Below, in pieces: positions 1-4,965 of a DNA stretch of 7,547 nt (position 1 is its first letter; every line of letters begins with the position of its first letter). This stretch comes from Promethearchaeota archaeon (GTDB lineage Archaea > Asgardarchaeota > Lokiarchaeia > Sigyniarchaeales > SOKP01), in the NCBI GenBank assembly GCA_030615235.1, contig JAUWZR010000125.1:1-7547 (forward strand), in the 5' to 3' direction. The notes under the pieces are model-generated. The model was not told the DNA's origin, searched no databases, and saw only the letters and a list, made by a program, of their open reading frames with translations. The translations under genes and the position numbers were made by a program.

Positions 1-116
1 TAAGCTACGCATGCACCACAGGCACAGCACTTATTAGTTTTAATGATTTCTTCTTCAAGATCCTTGAAGATTTTAACATCTTTTAATACAGTTTTTTTGG
101 GTAATACATCTGCCAT
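1..116 (-). CDS. FrhB-family F420 hydrogenase/dehydrogenase beta subunit, N-terminal fragment
   Basis: Only the first 38 codons are present; the gene continues past the left edge. The fragment begins MADVLPKK, continues with a charged stretch (FKDLEEEII) and reaches a CxxCGxC cluster, with Cys30, Cys33 and Cys36 plus an extra Cys31. This is the usual start of F420-reducing hydrogenase/dehydrogenase beta-type proteins (FrhB/FpoF family), where a ferredoxin-like [4Fe-4S] segment precedes the F420- and FAD-binding domain. These proteins pass electrons between coenzyme F420 and iron-sulfur partners in the cytoplasm. A GAGG ribosome site at 129-132 supports the ATG at 116. It lies 55 bases downstream of the HdrB stop on the same strand, so co-transcription is likely. 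The F420/FAD domain is outside the window, so another ferredoxin-domain oxidoreductase remains possible. Confidence 0.72.
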   Translation of the reverse strand, partial: MADVLPKKTVLKDVKIFKDLEEEIIKTNKCCACGACVA

Positions 117-171
117 AAAATATCAATTCCTCTAATAATTCTAAAATTTTTTTTTAATTTTATTGTGAATT

Positions 172-1047
172 TCAAACTGTAAAGCTAATACTTTCGAATA
201 GTTTACTTGGTTTTATCCTGTGAAATTTAAAACCTAACTCGTCTGGCATGAAACCAAAAGACAATGCAATTAACTCTGAAAGATAGAAAATTGGGAAGTC
301 ATATTCTGAGTTGTTTTTTTTATTTAATTCTCGTTGATTAAACTCAAATTGCTGATAGCAAGCAGGACACACAACAACAACGCAATTAGCTCCTGATTCT
401 TTAATAGCTTTCAATTTATTATCAATCATTTGCAAAGATAAATCTTTATCTGATTTTTCAACAGGGTTTCCACAACATTCCATCTTTAAATCGTAATCAA
501 TAGACTCAGCTCCGAGATTTTTAACAATTCCATCTAAAGTAACTGGTTCGAAAGGATCGTCCCATTCAATAATTTCTGAAGGTCTTAAATAGTGACAACC
601 GTAATGAACCGCAACCTTAAAGCCTTCTAGTGGTTTTTCAACACTATCTTTAACTTTATCGAGATTTTCATATAGTACCTGAGCAAAGTGTTTTACTTCT
701 ACTTTACCCTCATAAGCTTTTCCTACTTTGCTTAAGTAGTCATTTACTTCTTTCTTAGCTTCATTATCCTTATTTAGACTATAGTTAACGCCCTTCAAAG
801 TTTCAACACAACCAGAGCAAAACGATATTATCCCACCATTGCTGTTGCATAAACTCAAATTTCGCGCGCCTAAAGTCAGCCAAGTTTTATGATCTATTTG
901 CTCAATACCTGTTGGGTCAGGACAACAACTGAACCCATCAACATCGTGCAATTCAATACCAAGTTTTTCAAAAATCTTCCTTGAAGATACTTCTAAATAA
1001 GGTAATCTTGCGGGTATAACACATCCCAGAAATAAGTCATATCCCAT
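172..1047 (-). CDS. hdrB: Heterodisulfide reductase subunit B-like protein (two CCG domains)
   Basis: A 291-residue protein, the normal length for HdrB. Both cysteine-rich CCG motifs are intact: Cys9, Cys41-Cys42, Cys77 and Cys80 in the N-terminal half, and Cys151, Cys191-Cys192, Cys227 and Cys230 in the C-terminal half. In methanogen HdrB these ligands hold two non-cubane [4Fe-4S] clusters that cleave or form the CoM-CoB heterodisulfide. The real substrate here is unknown: no methanogenesis gene is in the window, and related CCG proteins act on other disulfides or organic substrates. The ATG at 1047 is one base after the HdrC stop, with a GAGGGG ribosome site at 1058-1063 inside hdrC, so the two are translationally coupled. 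Cys67 and Cys222 are additional cysteines outside the motifs. With HdrC upstream and an FrhB-like gene downstream, an F420-linked soluble Hdr complex is the best reading. The family call is firm; the substrate is inference. Confidence 0.93.
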   Translation of the reverse strand: MGYDLFLGCVIPARLPYLEVSSRKIFEKLGIELHDVDGFSCCPDPTGIEQIDHKTWLTLGARNLSLCNSNGGIISFCSGCVETLKGVNYSLNKDNEAKKEVNDYLSKVGKAYEGKVEVKHFAQVLYENLDKVKDSVEKPLEGFKVAVHYGCHYLRPSEIIEWDDPFEPVTLDGIVKNLGAESIDYDLKMECCGNPVEKSDKDLSLQMIDNKLKAIKESGANCVVVVCPACYQQFEFNQRELNKKNNSEYDFPIFYLSELIALSFGFMPDELGFKFHRIKPSKLFESISFTV

Positions 1048-1048
1048 T

Positions 1049-1546
1049 TTATTTGTTCCCCTCTAGAATGTTTTTTTCGAAATTAGTTTCCTTCATTAAA
1101 GTTTTAATCTCCTCTATCGGTGCAGTTTTAATTTCAGGAAGTCCTAGCGTTTTCCTCCTAGCAACTATCGCATTTGAATATGGGATTGCTATGCCATTTT
1201 CGAATACTGAATGACCCTGTAGATAAAATGCTTCGGGATACTTATGACTTTCAAAACATCTGTTTTTTATCAGAGTAAAAATCTCCGTTAACTCTACTTT
1301 TTGAGGACAAAGCTCAACGCATTTCTGACATGTTGAGCATAACCAGGGATTCGGATCTTGGCTCTCTACTAATTTATCTTTTAACCCTAAAATCGCTTCT
1401 TCAATTATTTTTCTTGGGTTATATTTACCGTTGGTAATTAAAGCGATAGGACATCCTCCAGAACAAGTCGAACACTGATAGCAATAACTTAAAGATGCGT
1501 TATGTTTGAGGACTTCGTTCCGAAATTCAAAATTGATGACACTCAT
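1049..1546 (-). CDS. hdrC: Heterodisulfide reductase subunit C-like ferredoxin protein
   Basis: A 165-residue protein with two complete 4Fe-4S ferredoxin motifs: Cys22, Cys25, Cys28, Cys32-Pro, and Cys70, Cys73, Cys76, Cys80-Pro. This is the HdrC arrangement (residues about 20-85 bearing the clusters, then a helical C-terminal region). HdrC links the electron donor (HdrA in classical complexes) to HdrB. There are no membrane segments, which matches the soluble HdrABC type and excludes an HdrE-like cytochrome partner here. The ATG at 1546 is preceded by AAGGT about seven bases upstream (1553-1557), so the start is well supported. The stop is one base before hdrB. A TATA-like element at 1591-1600 probably starts the hdrC-hdrB-frhB unit. 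No HdrA gene is present, so the electron donor may be the FrhB-like subunit encoded downstream. Confidence 0.92.
   Translation of the reverse strand: MSVINFEFRNEVLKHNASLSYCYQCSTCSGGCPIALITNGKYNPRKIIEEAILGLKDKLVESQDPNPWLCSTCQKCVELCPQKVELTEIFTLIKNRCFESHKYPEAFYLQGHSVFENGIAIPYSNAIVARRKTLGLPEIKTAPIEEIKTLMKETNFEKNILEGNK
1058..1063 (-). promoter_or_regulatory. Ribosome binding site of hdrB inside hdrC
   Basis: GAGGGG on the minus strand, ten bases before the hdrB ATG and within the last codons of hdrC. It is one of the strongest Shine-Dalgarno matches in the window and fixes the hdrB start. It supports coupled translation of HdrC and HdrB. Confidence 0.7.
1129..1132 (-). other. Placeholder for no additional element inside hdrC
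   Basis: No independent feature is claimed here; these bases are hdrC coding sequence only. Confidence 0.01.
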
Positions 1547-1590
1547 ATCAATACCTTTTTTCTCTTTTCTTGTGTTTTGTAATTATATAT

Positions 1591-1600
1591 CTAATATAAA
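1591..1600 (-). promoter_or_regulatory. Probable TATA box of the hdrC-hdrB-frhB unit
   Basis: The minus strand reads TTTATATTAG, about 50 bases upstream of the hdrC ATG. With the usual archaeal spacing, transcription would start near 1571 and leave a leader of about 25 bases holding the AAGGT ribosome site. A second candidate, TTGTATAAAT on the minus strand near 1624-1634, would give a longer leader. The region is AT-rich, so the choice is uncertain. Confidence 0.4.
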
Positions 1601-1641
1601 TTTTAATAGAACTTTTACAGATTTATACAAATTTAATTGCG

Positions 1642-1655
1642 CGATTGTAAAATCG
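1642..1655 (-). other. Small inverted repeat after the cysteine-rich gene
   Basis: CGATT-GTAA-AATCG on the plus strand gives a perfect five-pair stem with a four-base loop, 17 bases past the stop of the 92-residue gene. No T-run follows directly in the minus direction, so a transcript-end or processing role is only a possibility. A stem this short can occur by chance. Confidence 0.2.
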
Positions 1656-1672
1656 TTCTTCATTTGATTTCT

Positions 1673-1951
1673 TTATTCAAGATGCTTTTTAAGATCGATA
1701 TATATTGGTAATTGTTCTCCCTTGCTCTCTATTACAACCCTCAAAAGACTTCCCTCGATAGAAGAACTAATTAGTTTAAATTCTCCCTCAGAACTTTCTG
1801 AAACAGCCCCCTCCTCAAGATGTTTTGTTTTTGTTAATAAACACGTATGATGTTCGTTATAAAGAAAACAGTGGGAGCAACAAAAACCGATCGGGAGGTA
1901 GCCTACTATAGAGCATTTATCATAACCGTCGCAATTACAATTATTACACAT
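1673..1951 (-). CDS. Small cysteine-rich protein, function unknown
   Basis: I do not recognise this 92-residue protein. Its first 40 residues carry eight cysteines (2, 5, 7, 13, 24, 25, 28, 37) in the order CxxCxC, C, CCxxC, C, enough for two metal sites such as zinc or an iron-sulfur cluster. His34, His35 and His44 are nearby. From about residue 45 the protein lacks cysteine, is acidic and serine-rich (AVSESSEGE), and then shows alternating hydrophobic residues (LLRVVIES, LPIYIDL) that look like a small beta unit. There is no signal peptide or membrane segment. The ATG at 1951 has no Shine-Dalgarno site. It is transcribed toward hdrC, 126 bases away, and diverges from the Lrp gene across a shared control region. 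A role as small electron carrier, metal-binding accessory or redox sensor for the Hdr unit is speculation from context. Confidence 0.75.
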   Translation of the reverse strand: MCNNCNCDGYDKCSIVGYLPIGFCCSHCFLYNEHHTCLLTKTKHLEEGAVSESSEGEFKLISSSIEGSLLRVVIESKGEQLPIYIDLKKHLE

Positions 1952-1983
1952 TTTTTAAGTCTTTTCTTCTATTATTTTTAATT

Positions 1984-1999
1984 GTGAAGTTTTTCTCAC
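1984..1999. promoter_or_regulatory. GTGA-N8-TCAC palindrome upstream of the cysteine-rich gene
   Basis: A 16-base site with inverted GTGA/TCAC arms, 33 bases before the ATG at 1951. The same arms and spacing recur at 2201-2216, within the direct repeats before the Lrp gene. Position and symmetry fit a dimeric regulator site, but eight fixed bases are weak evidence alone. Confidence 0.3.
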
Positions 2000-2181
2000 T
2001 ATTTTTTTTTACATAAGATAGACAATTGATAATAATATTTAAAAATATTTATGAATGTTTTAGAACAAAATCACCAAAAATGATTATTTATTATCGAAAA
2101 AAGTAAAAATTCTATTTTGTTAGCCCGAATTTCTTAGAATTTAAGACTTGTCCAATTAAGGAATATAAAATTGTTTTATTC

Positions 2182-2239
2182 CACAATTTTGTGTTTGTTT
2201 GTGATAAAATTTTCACAATTTTGTGTTTGTTTGTGATAA
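2182..2239. repeat. Two perfect 26-base direct repeats, 32-base period
   Basis: Copies at 2182-2207 and 2214-2239 are identical over 26 bases and are separated by six bases (AATTTT). Each begins CACAATTTTGTG, a near-palindrome with five-base arms CACAA/TTGTG, and continues with TTTGTTTGTGATAA. The 32-base period is close to three turns of B-DNA, so both copies present the same face. The junction also creates TTGTGA-N8-TCACAA at 2199-2218. The repeats lie about 65 bases upstream of the Lrp TATA box, a position suited to tandem operator sites. There are only two copies, and neither matches a CRISPR layout. Confidence 0.85.
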
Positions 2240-2303
2240 TAAATTAATTAAATTCGTAATTTATTTAAATTATTTTTATATTATTGATCATATACTATTT
2301 GAA

Positions 2304-2313
2304 TATATAAATA
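2304..2313 (+). promoter_or_regulatory. TATA box of the Lrp/AsnC gene
   Basis: TATATAAATA, centred about 36 bases before the ATG at 2343. Archaeal spacing puts the transcription start near 2331-2334, leaving a very short leader. This places the alternative GTG at 2325 upstream of the transcript and so argues for the ATG at 2343. Confidence 0.55.
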
Positions 2314-2342
2314 GAAATAACTGAGTGATAGAGTTTAATAAA

Positions 2343-2771
2343 ATGGGGACCGTCGATCCAATAGATATTAAAATTTTAGAAGAATTAAAGAAAGATGGCA
2401 GAAAGTCATTCAAAGAAATAAGTGACATTATCGAAAAAACCGAAGCAACAGTCAGAAGAAGAGTATCAAAAATGCAGGAGGAAGGAACTATCAAGCGTTT
2501 TACCGTACTATATGAGCTTGATACAAAACCAAAAACATCCGCAACTATAAAAGTTGAGCCAGACTTCAAAGAAATTAAAAGGATTCTTGTTGAATTAAAG
2601 AAAATTGAAGAAATTTCCTCTATTTGGAGGTTATCTGGAGATTGCGGACTCTTTATGAAAGTTGATATTCCCTCAATCGAGCAATTTAATCCCCTCATAG
2701 AAGACAAGATTTCACAAATTGCAGGAATAAAAATTGTAGAGACTTGTTTTATAACGGATATTATCAAATAA
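2343..2771 (+). CDS. Lrp/AsnC-family transcriptional regulator
   Basis: A 142-residue DNA-binding regulator, close to the family's usual 150. The N-terminal winged helix-turn-helix spans about residues 5-55 (DPIDIKILEELKKDGR, then ISDIIEKTEATVRRRVSKMQEEGTI in two parts), a standard Lrp/AsnC signature. A short linker leads to the RAM (ligand-binding and oligomerising) domain at about 65-138, including a WRLSGDCGLFMKV strand-turn-strand; the usual G-x-x-D turn is altered here to GDCG. Such proteins form dimers to octamers, often sense amino acids, and frequently regulate their own gene. A GTG at 2325 would add six residues, but the TATA box at 2304-2313 would put it before the transcription start, so the ATG at 2343 is preferred. 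The 26-base repeats upstream are candidate self-binding sites. The effector is unknown. Cys101 and Cys135 in the RAM domain could permit redox sensing, which is speculation. Confidence 0.92.
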   Translation: MGTVDPIDIKILEELKKDGRKSFKEISDIIEKTEATVRRRVSKMQEEGTIKRFTVLYELDTKPKTSATIKVEPDFKEIKRILVELKKIEEISSIWRLSGDCGLFMKVDIPSIEQFNPLIEDKISQIAGIKIVETCFITDIIK

Positions 2772-2806
2772 TTTCTGTTAAAAATTAAAAATTATTCACA
2801 GTCACA

Positions 2807-2823
2807 TTTTTTTAATTGCTTTT
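2807..2823 (+). terminator. T-rich tract after the Lrp gene
   Basis: Seven consecutive T bases (2807-2813), then TTGCTTTT, 35 bases after the Lrp stop and just before the promoter of the next gene. Archaeal transcription commonly ends at such T tracts without a hairpin. The background is AT-rich, so this is only moderately specific. Confidence 0.35.
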
Positions 2824-2828
2824 AGGGG

Positions 2829-2843
2829 TATAAAGTATATATC
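2829..2843 (+). promoter_or_regulatory. Probable TATA box of the 57-residue four-Cys gene
   Basis: TATAAAGTATATATC contains two overlapping TATA-like elements. The second (centre about 2838) would start transcription near 2863 and give a leader of about 25 bases before the ATG at 2889. This gives the small gene its own promoter, independent of the Lrp gene. Confidence 0.4.
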
Positions 2844-2888
2844 TGAGTATCACTATCCTTTAAAAACAATTAGAAGTTGATAATTACA

Positions 2889-3062
2889 ATGATTAGCAAA
2901 TCAAATTATAATCTTGATATTTCCATCTTATCCTGTCCTTTTACGCGAACATGCGAACTACCAAAAATTGAACATTTATGTCAATTTTCAGATTATAAAA
3001 TTTGCCCGAATTACGATTCGAAATTAAAAAGATTGAAAGCCTCTACAAGAGTATTGCATTAA
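2889..3062 (+). CDS. Small four-cysteine protein, function unknown
   Basis: A 57-residue protein that I cannot place in a named family. It has four evenly spread cysteines (Cys16-X5-Cys22-X8-Cys31-X7-Cys39) in a context of aromatic and proline residues (SCPFTRTC, LCQFSDYKICPNYD), followed by a basic tail (KLKRLKASTR). The spacing is regular enough to suggest one zinc or iron-sulfur site. Evidence that it is real: no gene opposes it, its composition is protein-like, and a TATA-like box lies at suitable distance. The ATG at 2889 is preferred; a TTG at 2877 would add four residues, and neither has a clear ribosome site. It lies between the Lrp regulator (same strand) and the convergent GMP synthase gene. 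The short length makes the call less than certain. Confidence 0.65.
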   Translation: MISKSNYNLDISILSCPFTRTCELPKIEHLCQFSDYKICPNYDSKLKRLKASTRVLH

Positions 3063-3133
3063 AGAGCTTTTTGATCCCGTTTATAGGATTTCATCCAATT
3101 TTCTTCTTCAATTCGATTAGCTATGTGTACATT

Positions 3134-4321
3134 TTATACATATTCAATTGTCGCTGGAGGTTTTGATGTAATATCTAAATAGATGTTTTTCGTTTTAGGG
3201 AACTCTAACAGTTTATATTTTAATTCTTCAATTAAACTTATCGGTAAATTTGTAACACTAGCTGTCCTGGCATCTATACTATTGATAGAACGAATTATAA
3301 CATCATAAATACCCTCGTGACTTTCATGAAGCTCGTAAAGTATTCTTGCATATCCTTTTACCTGGGATGCAAAATGAACTAATTTATCAAAATCCCATTC
3401 GCCTTTAATCGATAATGGAACTTCGTAAGTTCTATGACCGTTAATAATGCCAGTTACTTTTCTTAATAAAACGTCTGTAGTTGTTGCTGCAAACGCTTGG
3501 AAAGGCTCTTGTTCACCCTTTTCATTGATAATCATTGGGGTTCCAAACTTTTCGATATAATAATTGTTAATAGTGGATTCTACAATGTCATGCACTTTTT
3601 TTTCAAATTTTAAATTTTCCAAAGTTACAGGACCAATAATCCTCGCTGAAAGCGCAGGTCCTGGGAATGCTTTCCTAAATACTAATTCTTTAGGCATATT
3701 GAAGTATTCAAGAGTTTTTCTAACTTCTGGTTTGGTAAGACTAGCAACGGGTTGAATTGTAGCTTCTACATCGTATTCTATATCTAAATTATGCTGGCTT
3801 TTAACAAAACCTTGAGGATTTTTAGCTTTTAATGAAAGTTCTTCTTGCAATGACATAGTTTCTTTCAGATCTGAGATTTTCACACCAAAACTCTCCTCTA
3901 TATCCGGTAAAATGGTACCATCAGCTAGTAATTGGCAATTTTCTTCCTTAATTACTTTACTAATTGTATCGGAGTACGCGTTTTTGAATAATTTTCTTTT
4001 AACTTCAGCATCTTCTTCTCCAAAAATCCTTGGTAGAAAAGTTTCTCTAATATCTATAACTAAAACATCAGGAAATAGTTTTTTAATCTGTTCTCGTTCT
4101 TCTACTCCTCTTATTATTCGCATAAGTCCGTGATCTATGAAAACCGGAATCGTCTCGATTTCAGCTTCTTTGAGCAGAAGATAGGTTAAGGAGCTATCGA
4201 TCCCTCCAGAAAGCGCGCAGAATACTTTTTTATTTTTCGCATGCTTTTGTAAAAATTGAACTGCTTTTTTGACAAATTTCTCGGGTTCACGGGGTGGATC
4301 TATTAATCTATGATTTAACAT
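3134..4321 (-). CDS. guaAB: GMP synthase subunit B-like ATP-pyrophosphatase (divergent, enlarged)
   Basis: The protein aligns by motif with the ATP-pyrophosphatase subunit of GMP synthase, which adenylates XMP for amination to GMP, using ammonia from a separate glutaminase in archaea. Visible in order: PP-loop SGGIDSS (38-44), DHGLMR (63-68), DGTILPD (134-140), KSQHN (174-178), FPGPALSAR (219-227), QAFA (275-278), and the C-terminal dimerisation and XMP-binding part with RSINSID (344-350) and TSKPPATIE (385-393). At 395 residues it is much longer than the roughly 310 of archaeal subunit B. Extra segments appear around 145-168 and 300-338. The family's usual ending IEWE is IEYV here, and SVDGMTADW is replaced by SIDARTASV. 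No glutaminase gene is in view. The ATG at 4321 lacks a Shine-Dalgarno site. A changed substrate is possible, but GMP synthase is the best call. Confidence 0.8.
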   Translation of the reverse strand: MLNHRLIDPPREPEKFVKKAVQFLQKHAKNKKVFCALSGGIDSSLTYLLLKEAEIETIPVFIDHGLMRIIRGVEEREQIKKLFPDVLVIDIRETFLPRIFGEEDAEVKRKLFKNAYSDTISKVIKEENCQLLADGTILPDIEESFGVKISDLKETMSLQEELSLKAKNPQGFVKSQHNLDIEYDVEATIQPVASLTKPEVRKTLEYFNMPKELVFRKAFPGPALSARIIGPVTLENLKFEKKVHDIVESTINNYYIEKFGTPMIINEKGEQEPFQAFAATTTDVLLRKVTGIINGHRTYEVPLSIKGEWDFDKLVHFASQVKGYARILYELHESHEGIYDVIIRSINSIDARTASVTNLPISLIEELKYKLLEFPKTKNIYLDITSKPPATIEYV

Positions 4322-4383
4322 AAAATAATTTAAGATTGAACATAAAAAAAGTGTAATTATTAATTGGTTATGATTCGCCTAAT

Positions 4384-4394
4384 TTTTTATACAA
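4384..4394 (-). promoter_or_regulatory. Probable TATA box of the GMP synthase-like gene
   Basis: The minus strand reads TTGTATAAAAA, about 68 bases before the ATG at 4321 and between the msrA stop and guaAB. It would put transcription start near 4363 and give a leader of about 40 bases, so guaAB is probably transcribed separately from msrA. Confidence 0.4.
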
Positions 4395-4412
4395 GATTAA
4401 TTAATTTTAAAG

Positions 4413-4877
4413 TTAAGATGCTGATTTTTTGTTTTTTTCATGGTATTTTTGATGATATTCTTCTGCTTTATAATACTCCGCAGCAGGAATTATTTCAGTA
4501 ACAATTGATTTCTTATATTTTCCGGATCTTTCCAACTTTTCTTTTAATTTTATTGCAGACAATCGTTGTTCCTCATTACTGTAAAACACAGCAGATCTAT
4601 ATTGAGTTCCAATGTCCCAACCTTGGCGATTTAGCGTAGTAGGATTGTGGATGTCCCAAAAGATTTCCAATAACACCTCATAAGACACAATCGAAGAATT
4701 AAAGGTAACTTTAACCACTTCGGCATGTCCTGTTTTATTAGTACAGACATCTTTATAAGTTGGATTCTTTGTAACCCCGCCAGTATATCCGACTTCAGTT
4801 TCAATTACGCCTTCCACCTTTCCAAATTTAGATTCGACTCCCCAAAAACAACCTGCTCCAAAAATAGCTTCATCCAT
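4413..4877 (-). CDS. msrA: Peptide methionine (S)-S-oxide reductase MsrA
   Basis: A 154-residue cytoplasmic repair enzyme that reduces the S-epimer of methionine sulfoxide. Its GAGCFWG motif carries the catalytic Cys10, followed by the family's VGYTGG (29-34), Cys45 in a YKDVCTNKTGHAEVV context, HNPTTLNRQGWDIGTQYRS (77-95) and the EYYKAEEYHQKY substrate-pocket end. The domain is complete. There is no C-terminal extension with the recycling cysteines found in E. coli-type enzymes; the protein ends KKSAS, so Cys45 is the only other cysteine available for disulfide resolution, with thioredoxin or a similar donor. It is a single-domain form with no MsrB fusion. The ATG at 4877 lacks a ribosome site and sits about 25-30 bases after the expected transcription start from the TATA box at 4926-4936, consistent with its own short-leader promoter. 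Confidence 0.96.
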   Translation of the reverse strand: MDEAIFGAGCFWGVESKFGKVEGVIETEVGYTGGVTKNPTYKDVCTNKTGHAEVVKVTFNSSIVSYEVLLEIFWDIHNPTTLNRQGWDIGTQYRSAVFYSNEEQRLSAIKLKEKLERSGKYKKSIVTEIIPAAEYYKAEEYHQKYHEKNKKSAS

Positions 4878-4925
4878 AATTAATTTTAATATAAAGAAAA
4901 TTACTAAAAAAAATGATGGTGATTT

Positions 4926-4936
4926 CTTATAAAAAA
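4926..4936 (-). promoter_or_regulatory. Probable TATA box of msrA
   Basis: The minus strand reads TTTTTTATAAG, about 50 bases before the msrA ATG, giving a start near 4905 and a leader near 28 bases. The adjoining T-rich stretch on the minus strand (4927-4940) lies 26 bases past the stop of the acyl-CoA synthetase gene and could also end its transcript. Confidence 0.4.
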
Positions 4937-4965
4937 AATAAATTAAATAACATCTTATTTCTATA

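Larger units (their letters stand above)
1952..2342. promoter_or_regulatory. Divergent control region between the cysteine-rich gene and the Lrp gene
   Basis: These 391 bases hold no convincing gene. They are very AT-rich and contain two GTGA-N8-TCAC palindromes (1984-1999 and 2201-2216), a perfect 26-base direct repeat with a 32-base period (2182-2207 and 2214-2239), and a TATA box for the Lrp gene near 2304-2313. An AT-only stretch around 2030-2050 could supply the leftward promoter, but no single box stands out. I see nothing specific in 2055-2175. The layout suits a regulator that controls itself and its divergent neighbour. Confidence 0.55.

Noticed and set aside
1129..1132. Entry listed with confidence 0.01 inside hdrC
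   Set aside because: It carries no biological claim and should be ignored; no separate element exists there.
2182..2239. CRISPR array
   Set aside because: Only two copies with a six-base spacer, no cas genes, and repeat content that is itself AT-rich with operator-like symmetry.
2325..2342. GTG start at 2325 for the Lrp gene
   Set aside because: The TATA box at 2304-2313 would place the transcription start after this codon; the ATG at 2343 also gives the standard Lrp N-terminus.
2288..2767. 159-codon open frame on the minus strand
   Set aside because: It lies exactly antisense to the Lrp/AsnC gene, whose product is clearly recognisable; the antisense protein is a low-complexity Ser/Ile/Phe string typical of a shadow frame.
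3564..3755. Plus-strand open frame of 63 codons
   Set aside because: Antisense to conserved motifs of the GMP synthase-like gene (including FPGPALSAR); no promoter or family resemblance.
3912..4133. Plus-strand open frame of 73 codons
   Set aside because: Antisense to the N-terminal half of the GMP synthase-like gene; composition is that of a shadow frame.
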